Shown here in pieces: positions 8,759-19,103 of a DNA stretch of 64,000 nt. The position numbers and the translations under genes are program-made. The first letter of the stretch is position 1; every line of letters begins with the position of its first letter. This DNA is from Bacteroidales bacterium (GTDB taxonomy: Bacteria > Bacteroidota > Bacteroidia > Bacteroidales > Tenuifilaceae): the NCBI GenBank assembly GCA_020636845.1, contig JACJXD010000005.1, positions 124,001 to 188,000 on the forward strand, in the 5' to 3' direction. The notes under the pieces were generated by a model that was given only the letters and a program-made list of their open reading frames with translations, was not told the origin of the DNA and searched no databases.

Positions 8759-10183
8759 CTAGCGTATATTTGGCTTAATCAGTGGATTTGCATCAATTAC
8801 ACTTTGAGGAATTGGTACAATATAACGAGCATCATTAGGCGATAGTGTATATGTACCGTTAGATAATACATGGGTTACTGTTTTTTCCCATTTTCCTTCA
8901 AGATTCAATCGTTTTAAATCAAACCAACGTAATCCTTTAAACATTAACTCTCTGCGACGTTCTTCCAAAATAATTTTCATTAATTTTTCCGGATCGGTTT
9001 CTGTAACATCGCTGTATGTAGAGGAATCGAATCGGTTTTTACGAAGTTCGTTTAAACTCTCCAATGCTTCGTTTACTTTGTGTAACCGAAGAGCGGTTTC
9101 GGCCTCTGTAATGTAAACTTCCCCCTTACCATACCCTTTATTTGTATCGTATATGGTAGAAATTCTTAAACCGTCCTCGTCTTCCCACGCATCATCCCAG
9201 CATTCATACTTTGTAATAAATATGCGGAAGCGCAAATCCGCATCGCGATCGAAAATCGCAAGCAAATCGTCGGAAACATTGAAATAATAAAAAGTATTAT
9301 AGTCGGTGTTTTTGTAACAGATTACGTCCGGACATAGGTACAGGTCATAATCCGAAGAAACCCATCCGTCAACGCCTAAATCGGGGTTGTTATCCCAAAT
9401 TTCCAACTCGTTATAATCAAACAGCGTGCCTATCGCATTTCTGGCTTTTATTGCATATTCGTTACTTTTTTCGTAATTCCCCATGTACAAATAAATACGC
9501 ATAAGCATTGCGTACAAGGCCCCATTGGTGGGACGGAAAGAATATTCTGCTTCGTCGGGCAACGCATTCATGGCTTCTACGGCATGAGCATCTGTTAAAA
9601 TTTGATTATATACCTTTTCTACGGAAGCTCTCGGAAGTCGAAGATTCGGATCGGCCTCCAACATTAAAGGGACACCCAAATCGGAAGCAGCGGCATTAGG
9701 ATCGTATTGCTTGGCATATATGTTAACCAAGTTTAAGTAGGCATTTGCACGATGAAAAAGCGCACTGCAATACACCACGTCGCGATTGTATTTTCCATCG
9801 CCCAATGGCGCTTTTTCTATGTTCTGGATAATGTAATTGCAAATGTAAATAACCTTATAAAAATTAGAGTAGTCGTAGTCCCTTTGAGTTGTAGTATATA
9901 ACTCATCTGCCCAGTGGTAAGCCGCCAATTCGTATGAGTACAATTTCGATTCCTTTGACATTCCGATTTTAATGTCGTCGTCCATTAAAACTACATTTGA
10001 TGTACCGTACGCTATGTAATTTCCATAAGAATCTGTAGCATCATCCAACATCATACCGAAATCATCAACTGTTTTAGGAATAATATTGCCCTTAGGAGTT
10101 GTATCCAGAAAATCGCTACAAGCGGTAAGATTCAACAGAATTAATAAAAATGCAGCTATTGAAAATTTATTGATTTTTTTCAT
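8759..10183 (-). CDS. RagB/SusD-family outer-membrane lipoprotein
   Basis: Surface lipoprotein lid of a SusCD nutrient importer. The 474-residue protein has a lipoprotein signal (lipobox LTAC, Cys22) followed by SDFLDTTPKG, the usual start of mature SusD proteins. Helical TPR-like segments follow (ALFHRANAYLNLVNIYAKQY near residue 150), and the C-terminal region has the ERRRELMFKGLRWFDLKRL motif typical of the family. It starts 12 bp after the SusC stop, so the two are cotranscribed. Length is a little under the family norm of 500-600. The substrate is unknown: no glycoside hydrolase is encoded nearby, which argues against a classical polysaccharide locus. Confidence 0.93.
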   Translation of the reverse strand: MKKINKFSIAAFLLILLNLTACSDFLDTTPKGNIIPKTVDDFGMMLDDATDSYGNYIAYGTSNVVLMDDDIKIGMSKESKLYSYELAAYHWADELYTTTQRDYDYSNFYKVIYICNYIIQNIEKAPLGDGKYNRDVVYCSALFHRANAYLNLVNIYAKQYDPNAAASDLGVPLMLEADPNLRLPRASVEKVYNQILTDAHAVEAMNALPDEAEYSFRPTNGALYAMLMRIYLYMGNYEKSNEYAIKARNAIGTLFDYNELEIWDNNPDLGVDGWVSSDYDLYLCPDVICYKNTDYNTFYYFNVSDDLLAIFDRDADLRFRIFITKYECWDDAWEDEDGLRISTIYDTNKGYGKGEVYITEAETALRLHKVNEALESLNELRKNRFDSSTYSDVTETDPEKLMKIILEERRRELMFKGLRWFDLKRLNLEGKWEKTVTHVLSNGTYTLSPNDARYIVPIPQSVIDANPLIKPNIR

Positions 10184-10195
10184 TATCTACAATAA

Positions 10196-13100
10196 TTAAA
10201 AGTTAATAGTTAAATTTAATACTACACGGGCCGAAGTAGCGAGCGTTGTAGTATATCCAAAAAAATCCTCATTAACAATATCAGGATCAAGGTGCTCACG
10301 ATTTGCTGCCCAAAACCATAGGTTTTCCCCACTTACCCCAACGGAACCTCCGGCAACGTGAATTGTTTTTAGCCAGCGGGTTAAATCATAGGATACTCCG
10401 ATACTTTTTAAGCGAATAACATCGGCATTGTCAACCATTTTATCGCTATATATTAAGCAATCCCAATAAGTTGAAGGAGCCCATGTATTTCCTCCGTAAC
10501 CATTGTAAAGTCTCGGAACCCATTTATTTGAGTTGTCAGCGCCTTCTATCCATCTGTATTTTTCGCCACTCCATTTTGTATAGAGGCCACCGCTTACGTA
10601 AGGCGAAGGCAGCCGCATTTTATGTCCTAGCTGATATGTGAGAACCATGTTAAACGTAACGGCCTTCCAACGTAAAGATGTGTTAAAACTCCCAAAAACA
10701 GGAGGATTTGTTTGTCCTTCGTCTATTAAATCTTCTTTTGTTACGGTTTTTAATTCGGAGTAGGAATACTTTGTATCGTCATTCTTTTTTAAGAAAGTTG
10801 GTTCGCCATTCTCGTCCAGGCCACCATAACGAATTGCCGTAAGTTGGTACAGCGGACGACCTTCAATTGGGTTTCCGTAAATAGCCGAAAGCGCACTGCT
10901 TTCATATTTATAATCGGTTACGTTACTATGATTGTAGGCAAAGTTTAAAGAAGCATTCCAGCCAATATCTTTTGAGCGGATTATAGCCCCTTGCAGCATA
11001 ATCTCGAAGCCGCGATTCGTCATCGAAGCGGCATTGGTGCGTAGCGATCCCCATCCTGTTGTTGCATCGTTTTTTATGGTGCAAAGCAAATCGGTAGATT
11101 TTCGGCCATATAAATCGAGGGTAACGTTTAACCCGTAGTTAAATAAAGAAGCGTCGAACCCAAGGTTTGTAGTGTACGTTTTTTCCCATCCTAACGAAGG
11201 ATTGGCCGGGTTGGTAATGGTAAGAATGTTTAGCGATGTTACATTATACTCCTTTCCAAAACTTCCGGTAATATCAGGAGTGGTTGTTTTGTCGATATTC
11301 CCGCTTAACCCATAAGAAAAACGAACCGAAAGGTTATCTAAAGCCTTTGGTTTAGTAAAGAACGTTTCGTTTGTTAAAAACCATTTTGCCCCAACGGACC
11401 ACGATGGATTATTTCTGAATTTATTAGCATTAACTAACAAATTTGTTTGATCCAAGCGCACACTTCCAAAAATATTGTATAAATTATTATATTCTACCGA
11501 CATAGTTCCGAACCAAGATACATATCTTTCCAGCGTTGCACTCAAGGTTGGATTATAGTTTAGTCTTTGCCTTTTTCCATTGTATCCGGTTACTCCGGTA
11601 TTTAACTCGGTAAGGTTAACGGTGCTTTGCGTTAAATAATCGTCGTTGTATCCCCATAAACGGTTTCCGTAAATATTGCCTTCCAGAGAGTAAACATCGT
11701 TACCGCCCATTATGCGCGTGTTAAAGTTATTTGCATTGAACTCATACGAAGCTTGGTTTCGCCATGAGTAGGTAGTTAAAGTTGTGTTTTCTATGTCCTT
11801 TATGCCACCTTCCGTTGGTAAATGATTTTCGATAACTGCAATGGGGTATCCATTCGATAACTCCACCTCGGTAAATTTATTTACTAAGTTTCGAACGTAG
11901 TAATGTTCCGGGGAGTAGTAATCTGTTGCTTCGTCTCTTCCTGTTTCATAAGTGCCTTGTGTTGAAATTTTTAAATTCTTAATCGGAGCCCATTCCAACA
12001 TAAGTGAGGTATTTAGGTTGTAACTGCTTGTTTTTTTATCGTTCATACGCATATTTTGCAAAATATTCTTGCTCCAATCTTTAAAGCCAATCTTTTTACA
12101 AGCTTCCTGATATGTTCTGTTTACTATGGTATAACTTTCATCATAATAGCTGCCATCATCATTTAATATTCGCTCCCATGGTTCATAATCCAAAACACTG
12201 GAGCTGCCATTTCTATTTTCCCATTTGTCAGTTGCACGTACGTCCAGTTTAACTTTAAGTTTTTTTGTTAGGTGAAAGTCTGTATTTAGCATCAGGTTTA
12301 CTTTCTTATAATCGTTCCCAACAAGCCTTGTTTTGTTTTCATCAAAATTTAACGAAGAATAAACGGATATGTTTTCGCCGCCTGCTTGCATAGATATTGT
12401 ATGCTGTTGGGTAAACGCACGACGATAAAAATTGTCTTCAATTTGTTTTCTATTGCTAAACTTTCCCAACTCATTAACTTGAGCAATGGCTTCTTGGTAG
12501 GAAAGTTCTCCCGTATCGTACCACTTCATGAATATACTTTCCAATTCATTGAACTCGCCTCCGTAGGTTCCGCTTGTATAGGGAACATCATTCTGGTAAT
12601 CCTCAAAAAGAAGTCTTGTATATTGGTCAGAAGAAAGAATGTTTAAATCGCTCAGGTGAACTTTTTCGGCGGAAGTTAAAGTGGTGCTATAGCTTACTTC
12701 CATTTTCTTGTTTTTTGTTCCACGCTTAGTTGTTATAACAATAACACCATTGGCAGCCCGAATTCCCCAAATAGCAGCAGAAGCGGCATCTTTTAAAACG
12801 GTTATTTGTTCTATGTCTTCCGGATTTACATTTAACGTAGAACTTTCCATGGGAAATCCATCCACAACAATCAAAGGCTTTGCATTGGCATTTAAGGTGC
12901 TTATGCCGCGAATACTAATGTTGCTGTTCTTGTCAATATAAAGGCCGGGGGTAGTTCCTACGAGTTTATCTATAACGTTATTCGAGTAAATAGATTTCAT
13001 TTCCTTATCGTTAAGAATCGTAAACGAACCGGTAGCACGCCCTCTTTCGATGCGCTGCAATCCGGTAACTACTACCTCTTGTAGAAGTTGTACATTATCT

Positions 13101-13393
13101 TTTAATACCACATCCAAAACTTGTTGGCCAATGTATTTAATCTCTTGTGTTTGCATACCTACAAAAGAAAATACGATTACCGGTTGTTGCATGTTATTCC
13201 ATTGAAGTTCATACTCACCGTTTGAATTGGTAGTTGTGCCAATAGTACTTCCCTTAACGTTAATGCCGACTCCTGGCAATATATTTCCTTCGCTATCGGT
13301 TACATGCCCTGTCAGTGTATAGTTCTGTGCATGTACTTTTAAACCAATAAAGGAAATTGCACATATAATTGCAATTCGTATAATTTGTCTCAT
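10196..13393 (-). CDS. SusC/RagA-family TonB-linked outer-membrane transporter
   Basis: Outer-membrane channel that, with the SusD partner, imports a ligand using TonB energy. Starting at the ATG at 13393 (MRQIIRIAII...) gives 1065 residues; the open frame extends two codons further to a TTG that is a less likely start. Domains: signal peptide (to about residue 23, VHAQ), a CarboxypepD_reg-like domain (about 26-110), a plug domain with the family motifs SIRGISTLNANAKPLIVVDG and ITVLKDAASAAIWG, then a barrel of about 800 residues ending in LNLTINF. No N-terminal STN domain is seen, so signalling to an anti-sigma factor is unlikely. It lies 30 bp behind the thioredoxin gene and 12 bp ahead of susD. 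Confidence 0.94.
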   Translation of the reverse strand: MRQIIRIAIICAISFIGLKVHAQNYTLTGHVTDSEGNILPGVGINVKGSTIGTTTNSNGEYELQWNNMQQPVIVFSFVGMQTQEIKYIGQQVLDVVLKDNVQLLQEVVVTGLQRIERGRATGSFTILNDKEMKSIYSNNVIDKLVGTTPGLYIDKNSNISIRGISTLNANAKPLIVVDGFPMESSTLNVNPEDIEQITVLKDAASAAIWGIRAANGVIVITTKRGTKNKKMEVSYSTTLTSAEKVHLSDLNILSSDQYTRLLFEDYQNDVPYTSGTYGGEFNELESIFMKWYDTGELSYQEAIAQVNELGKFSNRKQIEDNFYRRAFTQQHTISMQAGGENISVYSSLNFDENKTRLVGNDYKKVNLMLNTDFHLTKKLKVKLDVRATDKWENRNGSSSVLDYEPWERILNDDGSYYDESYTIVNRTYQEACKKIGFKDWSKNILQNMRMNDKKTSSYNLNTSLMLEWAPIKNLKISTQGTYETGRDEATDYYSPEHYYVRNLVNKFTEVELSNGYPIAVIENHLPTEGGIKDIENTTLTTYSWRNQASYEFNANNFNTRIMGGNDVYSLEGNIYGNRLWGYNDDYLTQSTVNLTELNTGVTGYNGKRQRLNYNPTLSATLERYVSWFGTMSVEYNNLYNIFGSVRLDQTNLLVNANKFRNNPSWSVGAKWFLTNETFFTKPKALDNLSVRFSYGLSGNIDKTTTPDITGSFGKEYNVTSLNILTITNPANPSLGWEKTYTTNLGFDASLFNYGLNVTLDLYGRKSTDLLCTIKNDATTGWGSLRTNAASMTNRGFEIMLQGAIIRSKDIGWNASLNFAYNHSNVTDYKYESSALSAIYGNPIEGRPLYQLTAIRYGGLDENGEPTFLKKNDDTKYSYSELKTVTKEDLIDEGQTNPPVFGSFNTSLRWKAVTFNMVLTYQLGHKMRLPSPYVSGGLYTKWSGEKYRWIEGADNSNKWVPRLYNGYGGNTWAPSTYWDCLIYSDKMVDNADVIRLKSIGVSYDLTRWLKTIHVAGGSVGVSGENLWFWAANREHLDPDIVNEDFFGYTTTLATSARVVLNLTINF

Positions 13394-13423
13394 TGTCAAG
13401 TGTTTAAATTGAATAATTAACTG

Positions 13424-14641
13424 TTACCTGTTAGCTGCTTTTACAAGAGCCTCGCTCTCTTCTTTTAAAGATTTTTTATAGTCTGCATCGTAATCAGCCT
13501 TTTCCAATGCGTCTTCGTATAGCTTTTGCTGTTGTATGGCATTTTGCGGGTCTCTTTGCAGGCTGTAGGCTATAAGGCGATACAAATCGGCTCTGAGCTG
13601 TTTTGGTTTTTTTTGTTGTATATACATATTTACCCAATCGATGAATTCTTTAGGTTCTGTGGTGCTTTTTAAATGTCCATCTTCAAGCATATAGCCAACT
13701 TCTAAAGTTAAAGGATGAACAAACGAATAATCAGAATAAGTTTGCATCATGTGCCTCATGCCAGAAAAAAAATCTTCGTATTGACCTTTTTTAAGATCCT
13801 TTAGGCAGTTTACTTTATCTTTACAAATATTTAAGTAAGGAAGATTATAGCTTCTATACATATTTAATATGCTATCCTGTCCTTTTTCTGTTTTTGCCTT
13901 TATAAGGTTGCTCTCTAAATTCATTTCCAACAATCTGTCCCAATAAAAGCCAGCAGAATCCGGTAAATACATACTTTCTCTATGCTTGGCTATATAGTGC
14001 AACGTGCGACTTTCTGGAGGAAAAGACATGCTCCATAGCATGAGCGATTGTAATTTAGGATTTAGCTTGTCCTTTTGAGATAGTTGAGCGTAGAAATCAT
14101 CGAATTCTTTTACAGAATCGCTCTTTAGTTTAAAATATACCAGTCCGGTTTGCAATGAACGATCGCCATTAGCCCATTTTTGCATTACATTTGCTGCATT
14201 TGTTTTGGGATCGAGAGCCTGCTTCGCTATTTCTATGAGTTCGGGGCCTTCTTTATACCCAATCGAGTAATGCTGCATTTTACCATCTGGCGATAGCCAC
14301 AAAAGCGTGGGGTAAGAGGACACGTCGTAAGTTTTGGTGAAATTTCTAGCCTCGCTTTTTTTCAGCGTATCCTTCGAATCCGTTTGAAGTTTGTAGCATA
14401 CAAAATGTTGATTAAAAAATGCACCTACTTCGGGAAGCGTAAATACTTTTTGGGAAAATCGCTTGCAAGGCCCGCACCATGAAGCGAAAACATCGACAAA
14501 AAGCATTTTGTTTTCTTGCTTGGCTTTTTGGAAAGCTGTTTTTAAGCTGCCTTCTTCAAACTTTATACCTACATTATCTTGCGATTTACCCTGTAAATAT
14601 AATGTAGAAAGGCACATAATAATAATAAAGGTTTTTCTCAT
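13424..14641 (-). CDS. exported thioredoxin-fold protein of a SusCD operon
   Basis: A 405-residue protein with a signal peptide (to about residue 20), a thioredoxin domain in residues 25-150 with the active site SWCGPCK (Cys56, Cys59) and a helical C-terminal region of about 250 residues that I do not recognise. Exported thioredoxin-like proteins reduce or isomerise disulfides in the periplasm, fed by DsbD. It is the first gene of the thioredoxin-SusC-SusD operon (30 bp to susC), so the imported ligand or a partner protein may carry disulfides or bind through thiols. That is inference from position only. A weak -7-like TATTTTTA lies about 50 bp upstream on the minus strand. Confidence 0.85.
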   Translation of the reverse strand: MRKTFIIIMCLSTLYLQGKSQDNVGIKFEEGSLKTAFQKAKQENKMLFVDVFASWCGPCKRFSQKVFTLPEVGAFFNQHFVCYKLQTDSKDTLKKSEARNFTKTYDVSSYPTLLWLSPDGKMQHYSIGYKEGPELIEIAKQALDPKTNAANVMQKWANGDRSLQTGLVYFKLKSDSVKEFDDFYAQLSQKDKLNPKLQSLMLWSMSFPPESRTLHYIAKHRESMYLPDSAGFYWDRLLEMNLESNLIKAKTEKGQDSILNMYRSYNLPYLNICKDKVNCLKDLKKGQYEDFFSGMRHMMQTYSDYSFVHPLTLEVGYMLEDGHLKSTTEPKEFIDWVNMYIQQKKPKQLRADLYRLIAYSLQRDPQNAIQQQKLYEDALEKADYDADYKKSLKEESEALVKAANR

Positions 14642-14795
14642 ACTTTAGACTTTTAGGTTATGTCCAATAAAGTAAGTATGTATTTGCTAAAAATAAAGGA
14701 AAACAGGGTGGATAAAACAATGTACCTGGACTTGTCTATAGTATTTGATAGATAAATAGTTGTAAGGGTAATTTCGAAAAATAGGGGTGGATATT

Positions 14796-16382
14796 TTAGT
14801 AAAGGTCTAAAATTTCGCTGAGCATTTGGCCTCCTTGAGCATTCATTTTGTTTAATACGATTCTACGAATACGTTTTTTTACAGAGTCCTTTTCACGACA
14901 AACAATCGTTGAAATTTCACTTTGGGAAAATCCCATTTTTGTTAAACAACAATAGCGAATATCCTCATTATTAAGCATAGGAAACTGCTCTTTCAGTTTA
15001 TTTATTAAGCCACTAAAAGCAACATTAACATTATCGAGCATTGTGTTCCACTCCTCATCCGAAAAAGAATGCCTAACTCCGTTCGAATTAATGGTAAAAC
15101 TGTTTAATTTTCTAAGGAATTGCTCCCGCAATTCAACTTCTTTTCTTCTTTGTCTCTCTAATTCTAGTTTATACTCAATATTTAATTGTTCAATTTCTTT
15201 TTTCTGTACTATTTTATGGTGCTTAATTCGTAAGTATTGTATATATAACAGTATAATAAATAAACATATCAGAGTAGTTACTACGGCAATAAGTTTATAT
15301 TCCTGCATCTCTTCGTGTACCTGATGATTCCAATTTTCTTCGTTAACCTCGTTAAACTTCATAAGTAATCGTAAATTCTTTAAATAACTATTCTTGGAGT
15401 CGCTATAACAAGAATCTAGGTAAGTAGTATGCTTTTTTTGAACTTCAAGCGCTTTTTTGTATTCTCCTTTTCCTTGATAGATAAGAGAAAGAAGTTTATT
15501 CTTTCGATCTATATGTAACGAATTCTCATTAATTTTACTAAGGTATGTCAATGCTGAGTCGTATTGGTGAAGATGGTAAAATATTTCGGCCCTGTTAATT
15601 AGTTCTCTGATAAAGGTTTTTCCATTTGTTGCTTCAATGGAACGATTTGAGTATTCCAACGCTTTTTTATATTCTCCTTGTTTGCTATAGGACTGACTAA
15701 TTGTACTATATGGTGAATCCAGAAATAACGAATGGCTTTGCTTCATTACTTTTATGGCTAACTTGCTATAGTAAATAGCGCTATCTGGTTCAGGAGTTGG
15801 AAGTTCAAGGTAATTCGGAGCCATAAACATTAAAATAAAGCAAATTTTTTTATAATTCTTTAGTTTTAAGGATAGGCGGTATGCCCGTTGAAAATAAAAA
15901 ATACTAGCCTCATAGTTGCCCATAGCCGAATACATAAATCCCAAATACATATTGCAATGGGCATAAAACTTATCCTGTCGTGGGTACATGTTAGCACACC
16001 GTTGGTAATAGGCCGTTGCTAGTAAATTTTGCTTATTGTTTTCTGCATTAACTCCGATTTGGTAATAAGTATAAGCTAAGTAGAGTGAATCTTTTTTCTT
16101 ACTATAGTAACTGGCTGCAAGATTTAGAAGAGAATCCGATTGAGTAATATCATTTGTTACCTGCGAAGCAAGCAGGTAATACGTGGCCTTATCTGCTTTT
16201 GATAGTTCCTGAGGGTTTTGAACTCTTTGCACCATCGAGCATATTGTATCGAAGTTAAGTTGGGTAATGTCGGTTATTTTAGCAAATGGAGTTGTTTTAC
16301 GTTTAGGAATATAAGTGATTGTAAAAATTATAATTATTAATGATAATAATGGTAGTGCAATATACTTTTTTACCTTATTCAT
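14796..16382 (-). CDS. membrane-tethered TPR protein with C-terminal HTH-like domain
   Basis: Taking the ATG at 16382 (MNKVKKYIALPLL...) gives 528 residues; the open frame runs 13 codons further to a TTG. The order is an N-terminal membrane anchor or signal (about 5-25), five to seven TPR-like helical pairs (about 60-320), a second membrane segment near residues 360-380 (VVTTLICLFIILLYIQYL), a charged coiled coil (about 385-430), and a C-terminal region (about 445-528) resembling a LuxR/sigma-4 type HTH (EDIRYCCLTKMGFSQSEIST...). Family knowledge: such Bacteroidota proteins are thought to sense on the periplasmic side and bind DNA in the cytoplasm. It lies 154 bp upstream of the thioredoxin-SusCD operon in the same direction, and is its likely regulator. 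Confidence 0.75.
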   Translation of the reverse strand: MNKVKKYIALPLLSLIIIIFTITYIPKRKTTPFAKITDITQLNFDTICSMVQRVQNPQELSKADKATYYLLASQVTNDITQSDSLLNLAASYYSKKKDSLYLAYTYYQIGVNAENNKQNLLATAYYQRCANMYPRQDKFYAHCNMYLGFMYSAMGNYEASIFYFQRAYRLSLKLKNYKKICFILMFMAPNYLELPTPEPDSAIYYSKLAIKVMKQSHSLFLDSPYSTISQSYSKQGEYKKALEYSNRSIEATNGKTFIRELINRAEIFYHLHQYDSALTYLSKINENSLHIDRKNKLLSLIYQGKGEYKKALEVQKKHTTYLDSCYSDSKNSYLKNLRLLMKFNEVNEENWNHQVHEEMQEYKLIAVVTTLICLFIILLYIQYLRIKHHKIVQKKEIEQLNIEYKLELERQRRKEVELREQFLRKLNSFTINSNGVRHSFSDEEWNTMLDNVNVAFSGLINKLKEQFPMLNNEDIRYCCLTKMGFSQSEISTIVCREKDSVKKRIRRIVLNKMNAQGGQMLSEILDLY

Positions 16383-16496
16383 GTTAAAAACAGTATTTGT
16401 TTTTGAAATATTCTTTCCCAAATTCTGAAAAGAAAGTGTTGTATAAGAAGTTTAAACAGCACATGATGTTTTCTGTATGCTTAACCTTATGATATA

Positions 16497-16504
16497 CAAA
16501 TATA
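16497..16504 (-). promoter_or_regulatory. candidate -7 element of the TPR/HTH gene
   Basis: TATATTTG on the minus strand, an exact TAnnTTTG match, about 115 bp before the chosen ATG. A second copy lies at 16716-16723. No convincing -33 element. Confidence 0.35.
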
Positions 16505-16824
16505 GCTAAATCGGGTTATTTATAAAGTTCTCGAAGTATATTAAGCCTTATATTTAAGGGGAAAATTAAAGATGTTAAGATTGTGGCGTTTCGGCTGTAA
16601 CTTTCTGTTCGATATTGTTGGAATCGAAGAAACGATATGATAAAAAATTGTTCTGATGTGGCATTTAAAATGTTTCAAAAAAATGCCCTAATGTAGAAAG
16701 TTGTTTAATGCCTCGCAAATATAGCCTTTTTTAAATATATAGATTTTGGGATATGATGGGAATTGAAGGCAACAGAACCTGATTGTTTAAGCCTTTCGTA
16801 TTTTATATAGTTGTAATTTGGAAG

Positions 16825-16858
16825 AAGATTCTGCCATTTTTCGGAATGACAGAATCTT
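16825..16858 (-). terminator. terminator of the TonB receptor gene
   Basis: 14-bp stem with one G-T wobble (16825-16838 and 16845-16858) around a 6-nt loop, 16 bp past the receptor stop codon in the minus sense. Flanking T/A runs suit either direction. Confidence 0.75.
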
Positions 16859-16874
16859 TTTTAAAATAGTGTTT

Positions 16875-19103
16875 TTACTTTAATCCAAAGGGAATGGTTA
16901 TGCTCAGGCTTACATTTCGACCCATGTTATAGTATCCCATATCCTTTAATGTAGATAGATGGTCGATGTAGGTTTCGTTTAAAAGATTATTGGCTTGGAG
17001 CGACAAAAATATCAGTTGATTAGTCCATTTGATGTTTGTGCCCACACTTGCGTTTAGCAGAAAGTATCCGTCGGTTTCCGTTTCAAAGGTTGAAGGGTGG
17101 TTTTGTTTTGATGCGTAAATCCCGCCAACTTTAAAAAACGGTTTTTTCAGGAAGCCCAATTTGTCTTTTTGAAGTTTAAAATCAACCTTGATTTTATTTT
17201 GAGGAATAAATGGAAGGTAATCGCCGTCATCCTGTTTCCCAATTAAGTATGAATAACCGGTGGTGATGTTAACCCAATTTACGGGCATTATATTAACGGA
17301 AATTTCTCCTCCATATATTTTGGCGTTTACCTGCGAATATCGGTAAATTTTGTTTCCCGTGGATGTGGTATCGGCCGTAGGCGCAATAAAAATGTAATCG
17401 TTAATTCTGTTGTAAAACCCCGAGACGTCTATCATAGCATAGTCGGAATGAAAATGAATGTTTAAATCCGTTTCGTAGCTGCGTTGCGATTTTAAATCGG
17501 GATTTCCTTGTTCGTACCTTGTCCCGTGCATTCCATTTTCCGTTAGTTCGGCTATGTTAGGAGTTCGGTAAGCCGAGGCGAAGTTTGAACGTAACAGAAT
17601 ATTATTGTTTATTCGGTAGGTAGCGCCAATCGAGGCGCTATAGTTTCCGAAATCAGTATGAACTGCATCCGTGCCCGATTCCGCTTTGGTTGAAATGTGG
17701 CGATAGTCGTATCGTACTCCGGCCTGCGATTTTAACTTTTTGCCAAAGTTGTGCTGAAATAGCCCGAACACCGAAAAATCGTTTACGTTAGCATTGGGCA
17801 AAACATGGTTGGGAGCCTCGTGGTTTCTGTTTGTTTTGTTGGCCCCTTGTATGCCTACAATGTATTCCGAGTTGATGGCAGATGGTAGGTGCGTTTTCAT
17901 TTCGTACGACAAGGTGTTTAAATCCATGTCAACCATTTCGAATGCAGGAGTGCTATTGTCGGTTTGTAGTTTGCGGTTGTTCATTTGGTATGCTGCATTC
18001 AAATCGAGTTTATACTTTCCCAGAAATAGCGTATTTTGAGTTGAAATGGTCTGGTTGCTTAAATCCTGATACCAATATTTATTTTCCCTTCCATTGCTTG
18101 TTACCAAGTTTACGGCATTATCAACGCACATTCCAAGTTTGGGTCTGTTGTAATCGTAGTAAACCTTAAAAACGCCAAACGATTTATTTAATCCTACATT
18201 TGCCTTAAAACTCTTTTCGTTAAAACGGGTGTTGGGAACAAAGTCGCCATTTCCATCCTTATAATCGGAATGGCTTTTTATTCCTCCGCGAATTCCCCAG
18301 AAAAAGTTGTCTGAACTTCCTTTAATTCCCAAATTGCTTACAATGCCTTCTGTATTAGAATGAAATTGCATGTTGTAGTCGCCAACAATTTTGTTCGTAG
18401 GAGCAGGTTTTTCCCTTATTACGTTTACCACACCACCAACGGCATCGGAGCCGTAAAGCAGCGATGCAGGGCCTTTAATTACCTCTACACGGTCAACACC
18501 AAACTCATCGATTATGAAAGGGTGGTTTTCGGAAAACTGGAAGTTTTCCATTTTTACCCCGTTGTTTAGCATCAAAATATTGGTCATCGATAGGCCTCGA
18601 ATAACAGGCTTTGCCACTCCCGGGCCTTTCGAAATTAAATCAACTCCGGGCATTTGCGAAAGTGCTTCGATAAAGGATGGCGTGCCGGCTTGCTCTATTT
18701 CCTTGCTCTTCAACAATTCAATTTTTATGGCATTTTCGTGTTGGGTAGAATACGTTCCGCCCGAAACCACAACCTCTTCAAGTTGGAAAGGAGAGGCTTC
18801 CATTTCAACGTTTACGGTTGTTTCGGCACTGTTAATGCTTATAGTTTGAATGGTTGTTTTGTAGCCTACAAACGAAAACTGAATTTTTACCTTTCCGTTG
18901 GGAAGGTTCGAAATTGTATATTCTCCGTTTTTATCGGTTAGCGTTCCCTCGTTGTGTTCGGGAACAAATACCGTTACAAACTCTAAGGCTTTTTGGTTGC
19001 TTTTGTCAATTACCTTCCCGGTAATTTTGTTTTGTGCTGTTGCACTATAATTTATCATGGTGAATAGCATGGCTATAAACCATAAGATTTTTACTTTTTT
19101 CAT
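16875..19103 (-). CDS. TonB-dependent outer-membrane receptor
   Basis: Imports a ligand across the outer membrane with TonB energy. Starting at the ATG at 19103 (MKKVKILWFIAM...) gives 742 residues; the open frame runs 14 codons further to a GTG ahead of the signal peptide. Domains: signal peptide (cleaved near SATAQ), a CarboxypepD_reg-like domain (about 25-110), a plug domain (VKPVIRGLSMTNILMLNNG; DRVEVIKGPASLLYGSDAVGG), then a barrel ending in SLSITIPFGLK. The plug motifs are those of classical siderophore/cobalamin/metal receptors rather than SusC. The gene follows, by 88 bp, a small His/Cys-rich exported protein, so a transition metal is a reasonable ligand guess, but no residue proves it. 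Confidence 0.92.
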   Translation of the reverse strand: MKKVKILWFIAMLFTMINYSATAQNKITGKVIDKSNQKALEFVTVFVPEHNEGTLTDKNGEYTISNLPNGKVKIQFSFVGYKTTIQTISINSAETTVNVEMEASPFQLEEVVVSGGTYSTQHENAIKIELLKSKEIEQAGTPSFIEALSQMPGVDLISKGPGVAKPVIRGLSMTNILMLNNGVKMENFQFSENHPFIIDEFGVDRVEVIKGPASLLYGSDAVGGVVNVIREKPAPTNKIVGDYNMQFHSNTEGIVSNLGIKGSSDNFFWGIRGGIKSHSDYKDGNGDFVPNTRFNEKSFKANVGLNKSFGVFKVYYDYNRPKLGMCVDNAVNLVTSNGRENKYWYQDLSNQTISTQNTLFLGKYKLDLNAAYQMNNRKLQTDNSTPAFEMVDMDLNTLSYEMKTHLPSAINSEYIVGIQGANKTNRNHEAPNHVLPNANVNDFSVFGLFQHNFGKKLKSQAGVRYDYRHISTKAESGTDAVHTDFGNYSASIGATYRINNNILLRSNFASAYRTPNIAELTENGMHGTRYEQGNPDLKSQRSYETDLNIHFHSDYAMIDVSGFYNRINDYIFIAPTADTTSTGNKIYRYSQVNAKIYGGEISVNIMPVNWVNITTGYSYLIGKQDDGDYLPFIPQNKIKVDFKLQKDKLGFLKKPFFKVGGIYASKQNHPSTFETETDGYFLLNASVGTNIKWTNQLIFLSLQANNLLNETYIDHLSTLKDMGYYNMGRNVSLSITIPFGLK

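Larger units (their letters stand above)
16383..16874. other. intergenic region upstream of the TPR/HTH gene
   Basis: 492 bp without a credible gene. It holds two TATATTTG elements on the minus strand (16497-16504 and 16716-16723) and a terminator hairpin for the TonB receptor gene (16825-16858). The stretch between shows nothing else I can assign. Confidence 0.5.
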
